Positions 25,240 through 32,963 of a DNA stretch of 64,000 nt are shown one piece after another. The DNA lies in the NCBI RefSeq assembly GCF_014641075.1, contig NZ_BMHP01000003.1, forward strand, positions 558,001-622,000, read 5' to 3'. The stretch comes from Paenibacillus nasutitermitis (lineage in GTDB: Bacteria; Bacillota; Bacilli; Paenibacillales; Paenibacillaceae). A program made the position numbers and the translations under genes. Below the pieces are notes generated by a model. It had not been told where the DNA came from. It saw only the letters and a program-made list of their open reading frames with translations, and did no database searches. Numbering within the stretch: position 1 is the stretch's first letter; every line of letters begins with the position of its first letter.

Positions 25240-25815
25240 TTATGTTTTAATAGCATCCCAGCTCATTTGAATCATTTTATCGATATTAGCAGAACTGAAT
25301 TCATATTCACCATTGATGTACTCTTTCCCCATTTGGACAAATGGCAGACAGGAGTAGGTAACCAAAAGATTAGTCTCCAAATCCTTGAATAGTCCTTCTT
25401 TGATCCCTCTCTCGAATAGAGCATACATCGGCTTGAACACACCACCGTTATGATCTTTACAGCTTTTACGTATAAACGGCGATTCAAGAAACTGTTCCAT
25501 TAACTGAAAGTTAGCCTTATTATTCACAATATAATTGGAATAATTACGCAGGATCTTCTCAAAACCATCCTTGACTGACATATCAGCAACAGTTACACCT
25601 CTAAACATCATCTCATGCATTTGATCCTTGAGGTTAAAATATAATTTAATCAGCAAGTCTTCTTTACTTTCAAAATAAAAGTAAATCGATGATGAAGAGA
25701 TACTTGCCCTCTTCGCGATTTTGGACATGGATATGTCGGATAGCCCTATTTCATTGAGAAGTTCAATGGTTGTCTGATAGATAAGTTCCATTTTGTTTTC
25801 CGATTTATTTTTCAT
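25240..25815 (-). CDS. TetR/AcrR-family transcriptional repressor
   Basis: This 191-residue protein has a TetR HTH at ~10-55 (IGLSDISMSKIAKRASISSS then SIYFYFESKEDLLIKLYF) and a helical ligand domain. The start ATG 25815 has no ribosome site and lies 7 bases after a TATAAT box. Either the mRNA is leaderless, or translation begins at Met9. Operators in its own promoter and upstream of the MFS/aldo-keto-reductase operon imply autoregulation and control of efflux. The C-terminal LPFVQMGKEYINGEYEFSSA is the usual end of the ligand domain. Confidence 0.9.
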   Translation of the reverse strand: MKNKSENKMELIYQTTIELLNEIGLSDISMSKIAKRASISSSSIYFYFESKEDLLIKLYFNLKDQMHEMMFRGVTVADMSVKDGFEKILRNYSNYIVNNKANFQLMEQFLESPFIRKSCKDHNGGVFKPMYALFERGIKEGLFKDLETNLLVTYSCLPFVQMGKEYINGEYEFSSANIDKMIQMSWDAIKT

Positions 25816-25821
25816 GAATTG

Positions 25822-25850
25822 ATTATAATCGATCGTTCGATCAAAATCAA
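25822..25850 (-). promoter_or_regulatory. tetR promoter with operator in the spacer
   Basis: On the minus strand TTGATT (-35, 25850-25845), a 17-base spacer and TATAAT (-10, 25827-25822) form a near-consensus promoter. The spacer is the operator TTGATCGAACGATCGAT itself. The expected transcription start coincides with the A of the ATG at 25815. Confidence 0.85.
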
Positions 25851-25967
25851 ATTTTTAGGATGTCGATTCATAATGATATCGATGTCTTCACTACCAGGCC
25901 GAAGGAGAACTATTTATACAAATCATACGTTGCACAATTAGCTGATGAACGCCCTATTTGCATCCAA

Positions 25968-26939
25968 TTATACCCATGGATGTGGTGTATACAGTTCTTC
26001 TAAACTCGTGATTTCTTCAGATGACAATTTAACCGACAATGCCGAAACCGAATCTTCAAGATGGCTGATTTTGGTCGATCCGATAATCGGGGCCGTGACC
26101 TCTTCTTTTTGCAGCAACCATGCAAGAGCAACCTGTGCGCGTGGAATTCCTCGGTTAGCGGCAACTTCCGCAACTCTTTCCGCGACTTTACGATCAGCCT
26201 CTTCCGTTTTAATAAACAACGCCTTTGCTACCTGGTCATTCTCGGATCGCGAGGTCTGCTCATTCCAATCACGGGTTAACCGACCTGCAGCCAAAGGCAG
26301 GTAAGGAGTGACGCCAACGCCTTCATCTTTGCAAAGGGGGAGCATTTCTCTTTCTTCTTCCCGATAGAGCAAGTTAAGTCTATTTTCCATGGAAATGAAC
26401 CGTGTCCAGCCATTGCGTTCTGCGACATGCTGAGCTTTCGCAAACTGCCATGCCAACATGGAGGATGCTCCGATGTATCTAACCTTGCCCGCTTTAACTA
26501 AATCATGAAGAGCCTCCATTGTCTCCTCAATTGGCGTATTAGGATCCCAACGATGGATCTGGTACAAATCAACGTAATCTGTCCCAAGCCGTCTTAGACT
26601 ATTATCAATTTCGGTCATGATGACTTTGCGGGAAAGACCCATTGCATTCGGGCCTTTGCGCATTGGAACAAATACCTTTGTACTGATGACGACTTCGTCA
26701 CGACGAGCGAAATCATTTAAAGCACGCCCGAGAAATTCTTCACTTGTTCCGTCAGAATACATATTAGCACTACTAAAAAAGTTGAAGCCCAATTCGAGTG
26801 CCTTTTTAATAATCGGTCTGCTTTGCTCTTCATTCAACGACCATGGGGTATTGCCGCGTTCAGGTACTCCGAAGCTCATGGTTCCAAGGCTTAACTTTGA
26901 AACCTCTAATCCGCTACGTCCAAGTTTTACATATTCCAC
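25968..26939 (-). CDS. Aldo/keto reductase-like protein lacking the catalytic Asp
   Basis: This 323-residue AKR11/12-type barrel starts at GTG 26939 with AAGGAG upstream. The usual FFDTAN-Y motif reads FFSSANMYSDG, so the catalytic Asp is Ser. Tyr, Lys (VISTKVFVP) and His (LYQIHRWDP) remain. The cofactor-binding end APIIGSTKISHLEDSV is intact. The missing Asp may lower or alter activity. It is divergent from the MarR gene at 27092 and carries MarR operators in the shared promoter region, so it is probably MarR-repressed. Confidence 0.85.
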   Translation of the reverse strand: MEYVKLGRSGLEVSKLSLGTMSFGVPERGNTPWSLNEEQSRPIIKKALELGFNFFSSANMYSDGTSEEFLGRALNDFARRDEVVISTKVFVPMRKGPNAMGLSRKVIMTEIDNSLRRLGTDYVDLYQIHRWDPNTPIEETMEALHDLVKAGKVRYIGASSMLAWQFAKAQHVAERNGWTRFISMENRLNLLYREEEREMLPLCKDEGVGVTPYLPLAAGRLTRDWNEQTSRSENDQVAKALFIKTEEADRKVAERVAEVAANRGIPRAQVALAWLLQKEEVTAPIIGSTKISHLEDSVSALSVKLSSEEITSLEELYTPHPWV

Positions 26940-26982
26940 TTGCTAACACACTCCTTAAGTATAATTGGAAGGCATCCACGAA

Positions 26983-27075
26983 GTTGACGTGTCAACCACT
27001 AATTTGTCGGATCCCTTTTTAGGTTGATACGTCAACCTGAATGCATTTTAACACCTTGCGGTTGATATGTCAACC
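26983..27075. promoter_or_regulatory. Three MarR-type operators in a divergent promoter region
   Basis: Three palindromes, GTTGACGTGTCAAC (26983-26996), AGGTTGATACGTCAACCT (27021-27038) and GGTTGATATGTCAACC (27060-27075), lie 40 and 38 bases apart centre to centre. All share the GGTTGA/TCAACC arms. They fill the region between the aldo/keto reductase and marR genes and suggest cooperative, autoregulated repression. Confidence 0.85.
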
Positions 27076-27091
27076 ATGATATTATACTTGT

Positions 27092-27529
27092 ATGGATATA
27101 AACGAAGTGAACGAAGATGAAATGCGAATATGGAATATGTGGAAAGGCTCCTTTAAACGAATCTTCGGTCGCGTTGTGAAAGAGATGTCTGAGCATACAG
27201 GACTATCTGAGGGGGATTTTGGAGTATTAGACCGGTTAGTCCAATTCGGGGACGGTAAGCTTCGGCAACAGGAACTAGCTGACTCGATGGACTGGGATAA
27301 GAGCAGGTTATCCCATCATTTAACACGAATGGAAAAACGTGGTCTTATTCTGAGAAAACCATTAGCCGCAGATCGCGGTGTTCAGGTCGTCATTACATCT
27401 GTCGGAAAATCAGCTTTGGATGATGCCCTTCCCATCGTTTCAAAGGCAATACGCAAGCATTTTCTGGATCAATTAACCGATCAAGACATTGAGTCGATTA
27501 CGAAGCTCGCGGAAAGAACAAAAAAGTGA
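27092..27529 (+). CDS. MarR-family transcriptional regulator
   Basis: This 145-residue protein has the MarR winged helix at ~35-105: LRQQELADSMDWDKSRLSHH (recognition helix), then LTRMEKRGLI and the beta-wing PLAADRGVQVVITS. ATG 27092 lacks a ribosome site and lies only 3 bases after a TATACT-like box, so the transcript may be leaderless; ATG 27122 is an alternative. It is divergent from the aldo/keto reductase, and three operators separate the two. It likely senses an oxidant or phenolic ligand; no conserved redox Cys is seen. Confidence 0.88.
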   Translation: MDINEVNEDEMRIWNMWKGSFKRIFGRVVKEMSEHTGLSEGDFGVLDRLVQFGDGKLRQQELADSMDWDKSRLSHHLTRMEKRGLILRKPLAADRGVQVVITSVGKSALDDALPIVSKAIRKHFLDQLTDQDIESITKLAERTKK

Positions 27530-27776
27530 TCTTAGCCTCAGGTAGAGCCCTGTTGCCTTGATCGCTTTTTTGGGTGTTCTCAATGTCCATGCTACATATA
27601 TCGAAACCGACCGGAAACTGAACCCGTTCCTTCCCTCCATCAACACCCGAGCTTCCCTACAACCAAATTTTTCGCGTTTTTTGACACATTGAGCGTTTAT
27701 TCTCTCACTCAGGACGCTATTATCATAATTATTCTCGCCCACTGCGGATGATCAAGTCGAATTTTAGAGTTATGAA
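27530..27776. other. Intergenic region between convergent genes
   Basis: It separates marR and the sugar dehydrogenase, whose stops face each other. A weak hairpin-like GATC-TTTTTT stretch near 27575 may end marR. No gene or repeat is recognised here. Confidence 0.3.
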
Positions 27777-29198
27777 TTATGGGACAATTTCTAAAACGGT
27801 GCCTTGGTTAAAATCAGTTACTTTCATAGAGCCATAAACCCCTAAATATAGTCTGGTTTGATCCAAATTCGTTCCCAAACTAACATAATAAGCTGATCGA
27901 GATCCAAAATCATAATCCGTTTCAATAACACTAAAATCATTTAGTTTGCAGTCTGTTTGTAGCTTGGTATAAGCTAAAACCCCTCTAACCGGAGGGTGAG
28001 ATCCTTGCCGAGCAAGATCGGTAAACACAACGCTTCCCGTTAAACCGGGGATTCCATTTCCCATATAGGGCTGAACTCCTGTAAGTGCAGTTCCTCCAAA
28101 TTTATCAGCCCTCGCATCTTTATGGAAATAACTCGTTAAAGGCAAAAGGCGCCTTACTGAAGTTTGTACGGCTTCGTTGTAATACGCAATTGTCTCCTCG
28201 TCTAAAGTTGAATTTGCAGCGCAGCCCCTAATCAACGAAGTAGGAAAAGCACCTTCCCATCCTCGCCAGCCAAAGTTAATCAATCCTTCGTGGTCAGGTT
28301 CAGAATTCATTAAAGAAGCTTGAACAAGCTGGGTAACCGGTATTGGTTTATGATGAACGAAAGAAAAAATCGACTCTACCAAATCCTGTCCAACAATCCC
28401 CACATATTTGATATAGTCATTATTGAACCATTGAAATGAAATGCCTGGAATATTGCGAACCCCTTTGGCAATTAGCGTAAGCGTTTCCTGAATCGGCTTG
28501 GGAAGTTCATCAAAACGTGTGACCACGGGTGGATTATAAATAAATGTATACTTAACGACATCCATTTCAATAATTTTGCCGGCGATTTCCATGTCATTCT
28601 GACTTAAATTAAATGGATCATAGCCTGATCCACCATCTCCGGTTGTTAGAATAAGTTTTCCTGTTTCAGGTGAAAAATTTAAGCTATTGACACCATTATG
28701 ATTTAAAAATGGTCTTCTTACGTTAAGTAATGTCCGTCGTTTTTGAGTTTGACCATTCGGTTGTAACATCCATTCTTCAACTGTATCGACATGATCATAA
28801 TGCGTTTCTCTATTTATCCACCTCAGGTTCAAAGTACTGGGATCACACGGATTAGGCTTAAAAGATTCAAAAGCACCTGGAAGGGCACCTGAGCCTTGGG
28901 TTCCAGCTACTGAATAATGGAGATAAAACAAACCGTTATAATAAAATTCGGGATGAAACGCTAACCCTAGCAATCCCCGTTCATCATATCCTCCGCTAGA
29001 AGTACCTAGTTTTAGGATTCGCGGGCGAATATCTAAAAAAGTCCTTATAACTCCGTCCCGTATGTAAAAGATCTCTCCTACCTGGGTCGCAATAAATAAT
29101 CGTTCAATTGAATCACCCGGAAGTATAGCTGTTTTCATAACAGTGGGCATATTTAACTTACTTACAATGGGGTGTAAACGAACCTTAACTTTTCTCAA
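27777..29198 (-). CDS. PQQ-type glucose/sorbosone dehydrogenase-like protein
   Basis: This 473-residue six-bladed beta-propeller belongs to the GSDH/PQQ-dependent sugar dehydrogenase family. Family marks are ERGLLGLAFHPEFYYNG (catalytic His), NHNGVNSLNFSPETGKLILT then TGDGG, and DHEGLINFGWRGWEGAFP. There is no signal peptide in the predicted start (MRKVKVRLHPIVSKLNMPTV), unusual for a periplasmic-type enzyme; export would need another route or a missed start. A classical PQQ biosynthesis set is not present here. Soluble-aldose oxidation is inferred from the family; other cofactor-free propellers of this fold exist. Confidence 0.8.
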   Translation of the reverse strand: MRKVKVRLHPIVSKLNMPTVMKTAILPGDSIERLFIATQVGEIFYIRDGVIRTFLDIRPRILKLGTSSGGYDERGLLGLAFHPEFYYNGLFYLHYSVAGTQGSGALPGAFESFKPNPCDPSTLNLRWINRETHYDHVDTVEEWMLQPNGQTQKRRTLLNVRRPFLNHNGVNSLNFSPETGKLILTTGDGGSGYDPFNLSQNDMEIAGKIIEMDVVKYTFIYNPPVVTRFDELPKPIQETLTLIAKGVRNIPGISFQWFNNDYIKYVGIVGQDLVESIFSFVHHKPIPVTQLVQASLMNSEPDHEGLINFGWRGWEGAFPTSLIRGCAANSTLDEETIAYYNEAVQTSVRRLLPLTSYFHKDARADKFGGTALTGVQPYMGNGIPGLTGSVVFTDLARQGSHPPVRGVLAYTKLQTDCKLNDFSVIETDYDFGSRSAYYVSLGTNLDQTRLYLGVYGSMKVTDFNQGTVLEIVP

Positions 29199-29430
29199 CT
29201 AACTTTAACACTCCCTCCTCTTGTTTCCTTTTTTAAAAATATGATTAGAACGGTTCCCTTAGTACCGTCACATCCTTAAACCGAGCTACTAGATTGCTAC
29301 AGGATTCGATCCCATAAATAGACCCGGTAGCGGATATTTGAGTCCGACCCACCTTCAACAATCATAGAATTGGCCCCATCCGACCAAAAAAAACGGACGG
29401 GGCCTTTATTTCTGCAAGCAACTCTTGCGG
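29199..29430. other. Intergenic region with stem-loop
   Basis: GGCCCCATCCG (29372-29382) and CGGACGGGGCC (29394-29404) form a stem with one G-T pair around an A-rich loop, followed by TTTATT on the plus strand. It may end the Sm-like gene. The rest of the spacer has no recognised element. Confidence 0.5.
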
Positions 29431-29988
29431 TTACGGTGATTCGCCTGTCGCGGCCGCTGCTTCGGATGGCGTCATCAAGCCTTGAACGGCGCCGAAAAAC
29501 GGGCGGATAGACTTGATGATGCCGTACCCCATCTTCATGACAGGGACAAATCGTTGGATCATGCCGAACAGCCGTATGCCGCCGCCCAACGCACCTCCGA
29601 GCGATCCCGTTGCAGCGCCACCAAGCCCGCCACCTAATCCCCCGAACAGCGAGCCTACCATCGGTAGAAAGGCCGATACCTGGGCGCCCGGCTTACGGGA
29701 GCGGGAACGGACCGGAGACTTGCGCGATCGGGAACGGACGGATGACTTGCGCGAGCCGCTTCGGCGGCTGCCCGAGGCATGGGAGCCGGCTCTGTCCTGC
29801 ATAGACCGCCGGGGGCCTTGCTTCCCGGATGAGGTGCTCCGCTGAGCTCCAGCGTTGGCCAGCGTCAAGACGCTGCTGGTGACATCGGTAATGTAGCCAA
29901 CGTAGGTCTCTCCGCTGTGCAGAGTAATGCATACCGGTCGACCCCGCAGCTGCTTGGCCCGTGCGAACACCTCTTTGGATTGTGCCAT
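29431..29988 (-). CDS. Sm-like domain protein with SR-rich linker and glycine-rich tail
   Basis: This 185-residue protein has an N-terminal ~45 residues that look like an Sm/Lsm-type beta-barrel strand set (LRGRPVCITLHSGETYVGYI, then TDVTSSVLTLANAG). Residues ~65-102 are a basic Ser/Arg repeat linker (SRKSSVRSRSRKSPVRSRSR). Residues ~105-145 are Gly/Leu-rich (FGGLGGGLGGAATGSLGGAL), and the tail has a hydrophobic stretch. I do not know a described family with this order. An RNA- or spore-coat-associated role is speculation. The gene stands alone, with a GC-rich composition relative to its neighbours. Confidence 0.6.
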   Translation of the reverse strand: MAQSKEVFARAKQLRGRPVCITLHSGETYVGYITDVTSSVLTLANAGAQRSTSSGKQGPRRSMQDRAGSHASGSRRSGSRKSSVRSRSRKSPVRSRSRKPGAQVSAFLPMVGSLFGGLGGGLGGAATGSLGGALGGGIRLFGMIQRFVPVMKMGYGIIKSIRPFFGAVQGLMTPSEAAAATGESP

Positions 29989-30140
29989 GGAAATTCACCT
30001 CGCATCACAGGTTATCGTTCATTGTACGCCAGGGGCGGGCTGCCTGCTTGTGCGGATGCAGGATGGCTCAAGCCCTCTTCGCTGCGCCCACGCCGATTCT
30101 CGGGCCTGTGTGTAAAAATAATTTGAAAATCCTCTACTCA

Positions 30141-30716
30141 CTATTTCTTCGCATAATTCAATCCTAATTGATGAGCTTGGTTAAGCAGCAGCTCATAATG
30201 ACTGGTATCGGAATCCAAAGTCTCGTACAGAAATTCAACCTTGGAATTGGCAACACCGCAATAATCTGCAATTCCCACATTGAGCAGATGAGTCATCATT
30301 TCATCATAGTTACGCTTCTTCATCTGTTCTTTGGAGACGCCCGCCAAACCAATCCACAAGACATGCTGATGATGAAGCTGGTTCGAACCGTACGCAAACC
30401 CATTGTTCCATACACGGTCAATATAACCTTTTAGCATGGCTGGCAAATACCACCACCAAATCGGAAAAATAAATGCAAGGGCATCATGCTCCTTCATTCG
30501 CCTTATTTCCATTTCCACCTCAGGGGAAAAGGGCTGTTCTGCAGCTGACCAATCAGGTTCATCTACTCCCTTTAAAACAGGGTCAAAGTTCATCTCGTGT
30601 AAATCCAGTATCTCATATTCGTGGCCAGCCTCGGCAAGACCTTGTACGAAACGATCGGCAACCTTAAAAGTAAGGGAATCTTTTCTCGGGTGCGAAACAA
30701 CGCATAACACTCTCAT
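30141..30716 (-). CDS. NAD(P)H-dependent quinone/flavin oxidoreductase (flavodoxin fold)
   Basis: This 191-residue protein of the NQO/MdaB/YwrO family has the FMN/FAD-binding start VVSHPRKDSLTFKVADRF, the PIWWWYLPAMLKGYIDRVW motif that contacts the isoalloxazine ring, and AYG/LGAG-like later loops. It is divergent from the HxlR gene at 30921, a common pairing for quinone- or electrophile-induced reductases. It likely performs two-electron reduction of quinones or azo dyes in the cytoplasm. A possible GGTAGTG-type ribosome site lies upstream of ATG 30716. Confidence 0.88.
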   Translation of the reverse strand: MRVLCVVSHPRKDSLTFKVADRFVQGLAEAGHEYEILDLHEMNFDPVLKGVDEPDWSAAEQPFSPEVEMEIRRMKEHDALAFIFPIWWWYLPAMLKGYIDRVWNNGFAYGSNQLHHQHVLWIGLAGVSKEQMKKRNYDEMMTHLLNVGIADYCGVANSKVEFLYETLDSDTSHYELLLNQAHQLGLNYAKK

Positions 30717-30920
30717 GTTTGTATCCTCACTACCTTTCTCAAGAGCTGACTTGTAGCCTGGTTGATGCTATTATAAACAGTACCCGAATGATCTGGAAGT
30801 ACGCACTTACAAGTTCTATAGGATGATACAAGTGTCATAGGAACATGGAAGTGCCCTGGATAGATGCCTTGGAAGTTATGTCCTTAGCAAACATATATCC
30901 TTTTAGCGGAGGAATGAAAG

Positions 30921-31310
30921 ATGACTGAAAAGAGGGAAAATAGCGTTCGAAAAAAGTATAAAGTTGGCGTGGAGGCGGCATTAGATGTAATGGGTGGGAA
31001 ATGGAAGCCTTTAATCATCTATCATTTGATGGCAGGACCGAAACGGACTTCTGAGCTTCGCCGGTTAATCCCCGGCATTACGCAAAAAATGCTGACCACT
31101 CAACTAAGAGGCCTGGAAAAGGATGAGATTGTTGCACGAAAGATTTATAAAGAGATCCCGCCTAGAGTGGAGTATACGTTAACTCCCTACGGGTGGGGAT
31201 TAAAGCCCGCGCTAGATCTTTTATGCTATTGGGGAGAGGATCACCTGGAAAAGGTTTATGGCGACAGATCCAAGGTTTTGGAAGAATTTGATGAAAGCCA
31301 TACAAAGTAA
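30921..31310 (+). CDS. HxlR-family transcriptional regulator
   Basis: This 129-residue single-domain winged helix has the HxlR signature ALDVMGGKWKPLIIYHLMAG at ~22-41, then RLIPGITQKMLTTQLRGLEK and the wing IPPRVEYTLTPYG. ATG 30921 follows GCGGAGG. A near-dyad around 30807-30838 (CACTTACAAG ... GATACAAGTG) in the divergent promoter region is a candidate binding site. It probably controls the flavodoxin-fold reductase on the other strand, possibly via aldehyde or quinone sensing as in YodB/HypR-type regulators. Confidence 0.88.
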   Translation: MTEKRENSVRKKYKVGVEAALDVMGGKWKPLIIYHLMAGPKRTSELRRLIPGITQKMLTTQLRGLEKDEIVARKIYKEIPPRVEYTLTPYGWGLKPALDLLCYWGEDHLEKVYGDRSKVLEEFDESHTK

Positions 31311-31530
31311 ATTGCCATACTTGAAAGAATGGGTATTGGCGGTTGCCGATGGGCTAATCTAATACTCGGACGATAGCAGGCCAATTAGCAAGCCCCAGCC
31401 ACGAAATAATTGAAGGTTTCATTATTTTAAAATAGATGCCTCGTTACTTTCTCACGTGAGCCTATATAGTCAATAGGTTAAAAAAAAAATAATACCGCTT
31501 CAAAATTGGTTTCTCACACTTGTAGAAATT
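31311..31530. other. Intergenic region left of first rlmH-type repeat
   Basis: This AT-rich stretch has a nine- to ten-A run near 31482. No gene, promoter or repeat is recognised. It ends at the first rlmH-end repeat, the left boundary of the cassette-like region. Confidence 0.3.
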
Positions 31531-31575
31531 TCACCTTACTTATGATACGGTTCAGCGTATCATCTGTAGAGCGAA
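31531..31575 (-). repeat. rlmH-end repeat a (candidate attachment site)
   Basis: On the minus strand, 31553-31536 reads GAACCGTATCATAAGTAA, coding Glu-Pro-Tyr-His-Lys-stop, the RlmH C-terminus. Upstream on that strand ATGATACG mirrors CGTATCAT around CTGAAC, giving perfect 8-base arms (31542-31563). The flanks TTTC and GCGAAA are shared by the other copies. Confidence 0.75.
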
Positions 31576-31619
31576 ATCGAAAATCACCTGTTTGGTTGCC
31601 CTTCATAGGTGCGAATCTG

Positions 31620-32879
31620 TTATTTTGTATGGATTACGGCAGTCCAGTTGGCGGCGTTCCACGTTACCGCAGCGTCTAGTGCTTCACTTGCGAAACGGAG
31701 TGGCACGAATGTAGTCCCGCTCTTGTCGGTGAATGGAGCTGTGGTAAGGCTGATTGACTTGCCGTCGAGTGTGGCGGTCTTGTTGCCGATCTGTAGGTGG
31801 ATGGTGGTACTGTCCTTGGTGATGTAGATAGACTTGTCCTTCGCGTTGTAGGATAAAATTGCACCCAACTTCTCGAATATCCCGCGAAGTGGGATGAATA
31901 TGCTGGAGTTCATCATTCGAGGCTTCGGGTTCACCGTTATATAGATGCCGTCCAACTGGATACCGATGTTATTCTGGCTGTATGGCATGACGGCGCTCTC
32001 CGTGGTGAAGGACCATGGCTTGTTGAAGGTCTTCCCTGCGTCAGAGCCCGCCCAAGGCTTGAACGTTACCGAGACGGTGTAGGTCTCGTTGTACGCCAAA
32101 GGAGACTTCGGAATGATATGCCAGTAATTCGATGAAGTAAAAGGCTTAAAGAACGGTATGGTATCACCTGCACTGTTGGTGAGGGTTACATCTATGCCTT
32201 CCAGCAGGTAAGGGGTCTTGATCGTAATAATCTGCCCTGACTGCGCTACCCCGAATGGCTCGATGGGGCTCGGGATTTCATGCCCAGAGAAAGTCGTGAC
32301 CACGTTGGTCTGACCATCGTAAGGGTACATGGCGTATCCCATTGTATTGGCCGCGCAAGCGGTCTCGATGACAACGGCAATGCCATACATACCGACACCG
32401 ATCTCTGTGGCATCTGGTGAAATCAATGGCTCGCGGTGGTACGCCGTGTTCAGAAACTCCTCAATGATGGCGTGCGGATCGCTTTCATCCACGGTCATAA
32501 TCTCCCAAGTGGGGATTGATGTATCGCCCCCGACGGCGTGGATTCGATCGGCGTGAGTCACCCCTGTGAATCCTTGACCGAGTGGGTTCTCGTCGTGGTT
32601 GTAGTAGACGTTGGCGATCATGTAAACAGCGTGGTTCTGGGCTGCTTCGGTGAGGTACGGGTTAAGCTTGACTGTGGGCAACCCCATAGCGGTCCGGACC
32701 GCGTTGAGATCATCCAAAATCTGCGTCGCGAAGTTCGTGCCGCTGTCGTCGGACAAGACGAGTTGTGTTGCCGATGTGGATGATGCTGCCGATGCGGACG
32801 ACGTCGCCGCTATAAATGATGTGGTTAGACTCCCAAACAGCAACGTAAGGACCAAGCTTATTGTGCCAATCTGCTTCAT
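31620..32879 (-). CDS. Secreted CAP/SCP-domain protein with copper-amine-oxidase stalk domain
   Basis: This 419-residue protein has a signal peptide at ~1-31 (MKQIGTISLVLTLLFGSLTT). A CAP domain lies at ~50-185 (LNAVRTAMGLPTVKLNPYLT, HADRIHAVGG, AYHREPLISPD, then IGVGMYGIAVVIETAC). A middle beta domain follows at ~200-300, and a stalk domain at ~305-415 (MMNSSIFIPLRGIFEKLGAI and GTTFVPLRFASEALDAAV). It acts at the cell wall or outside. The start has GGAGGTCT upstream. It follows the giant S-layer protein on the same strand. Confidence 0.88.
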   Translation of the reverse strand: MKQIGTISLVLTLLFGSLTTSFIAATSSASAASSTSATQLVLSDDSGTNFATQILDDLNAVRTAMGLPTVKLNPYLTEAAQNHAVYMIANVYYNHDENPLGQGFTGVTHADRIHAVGGDTSIPTWEIMTVDESDPHAIIEEFLNTAYHREPLISPDATEIGVGMYGIAVVIETACAANTMGYAMYPYDGQTNVVTTFSGHEIPSPIEPFGVAQSGQIITIKTPYLLEGIDVTLTNSAGDTIPFFKPFTSSNYWHIIPKSPLAYNETYTVSVTFKPWAGSDAGKTFNKPWSFTTESAVMPYSQNNIGIQLDGIYITVNPKPRMMNSSIFIPLRGIFEKLGAILSYNAKDKSIYITKDSTTIHLQIGNKTATLDGKSISLTTAPFTDKSGTTFVPLRFASEALDAAVTWNAANWTAVIHTK

Positions 32880-32907
32880 GATAGACCTCCAGCGTTGGTT
32901 ATAGGGA

Positions 32908-32939
32908 AAGGGGCTTCTCCGTTATCGGATAAGCCCCTT
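32908..32939 (-). terminator. Hairpin after the giant S-layer gene
   Basis: AAGGGGCTT and AAGCCCCTT enclose a CTCCGTTATCGGAT loop that itself pairs. It lies 24 bases after the S-layer gene stop; on the minus strand a short TTTCCC follows, so termination may be partial and feed the CAP gene. Confidence 0.6.
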
Positions 32940-32963
32940 CAGCATGTCATCCAAGTAATCTAG

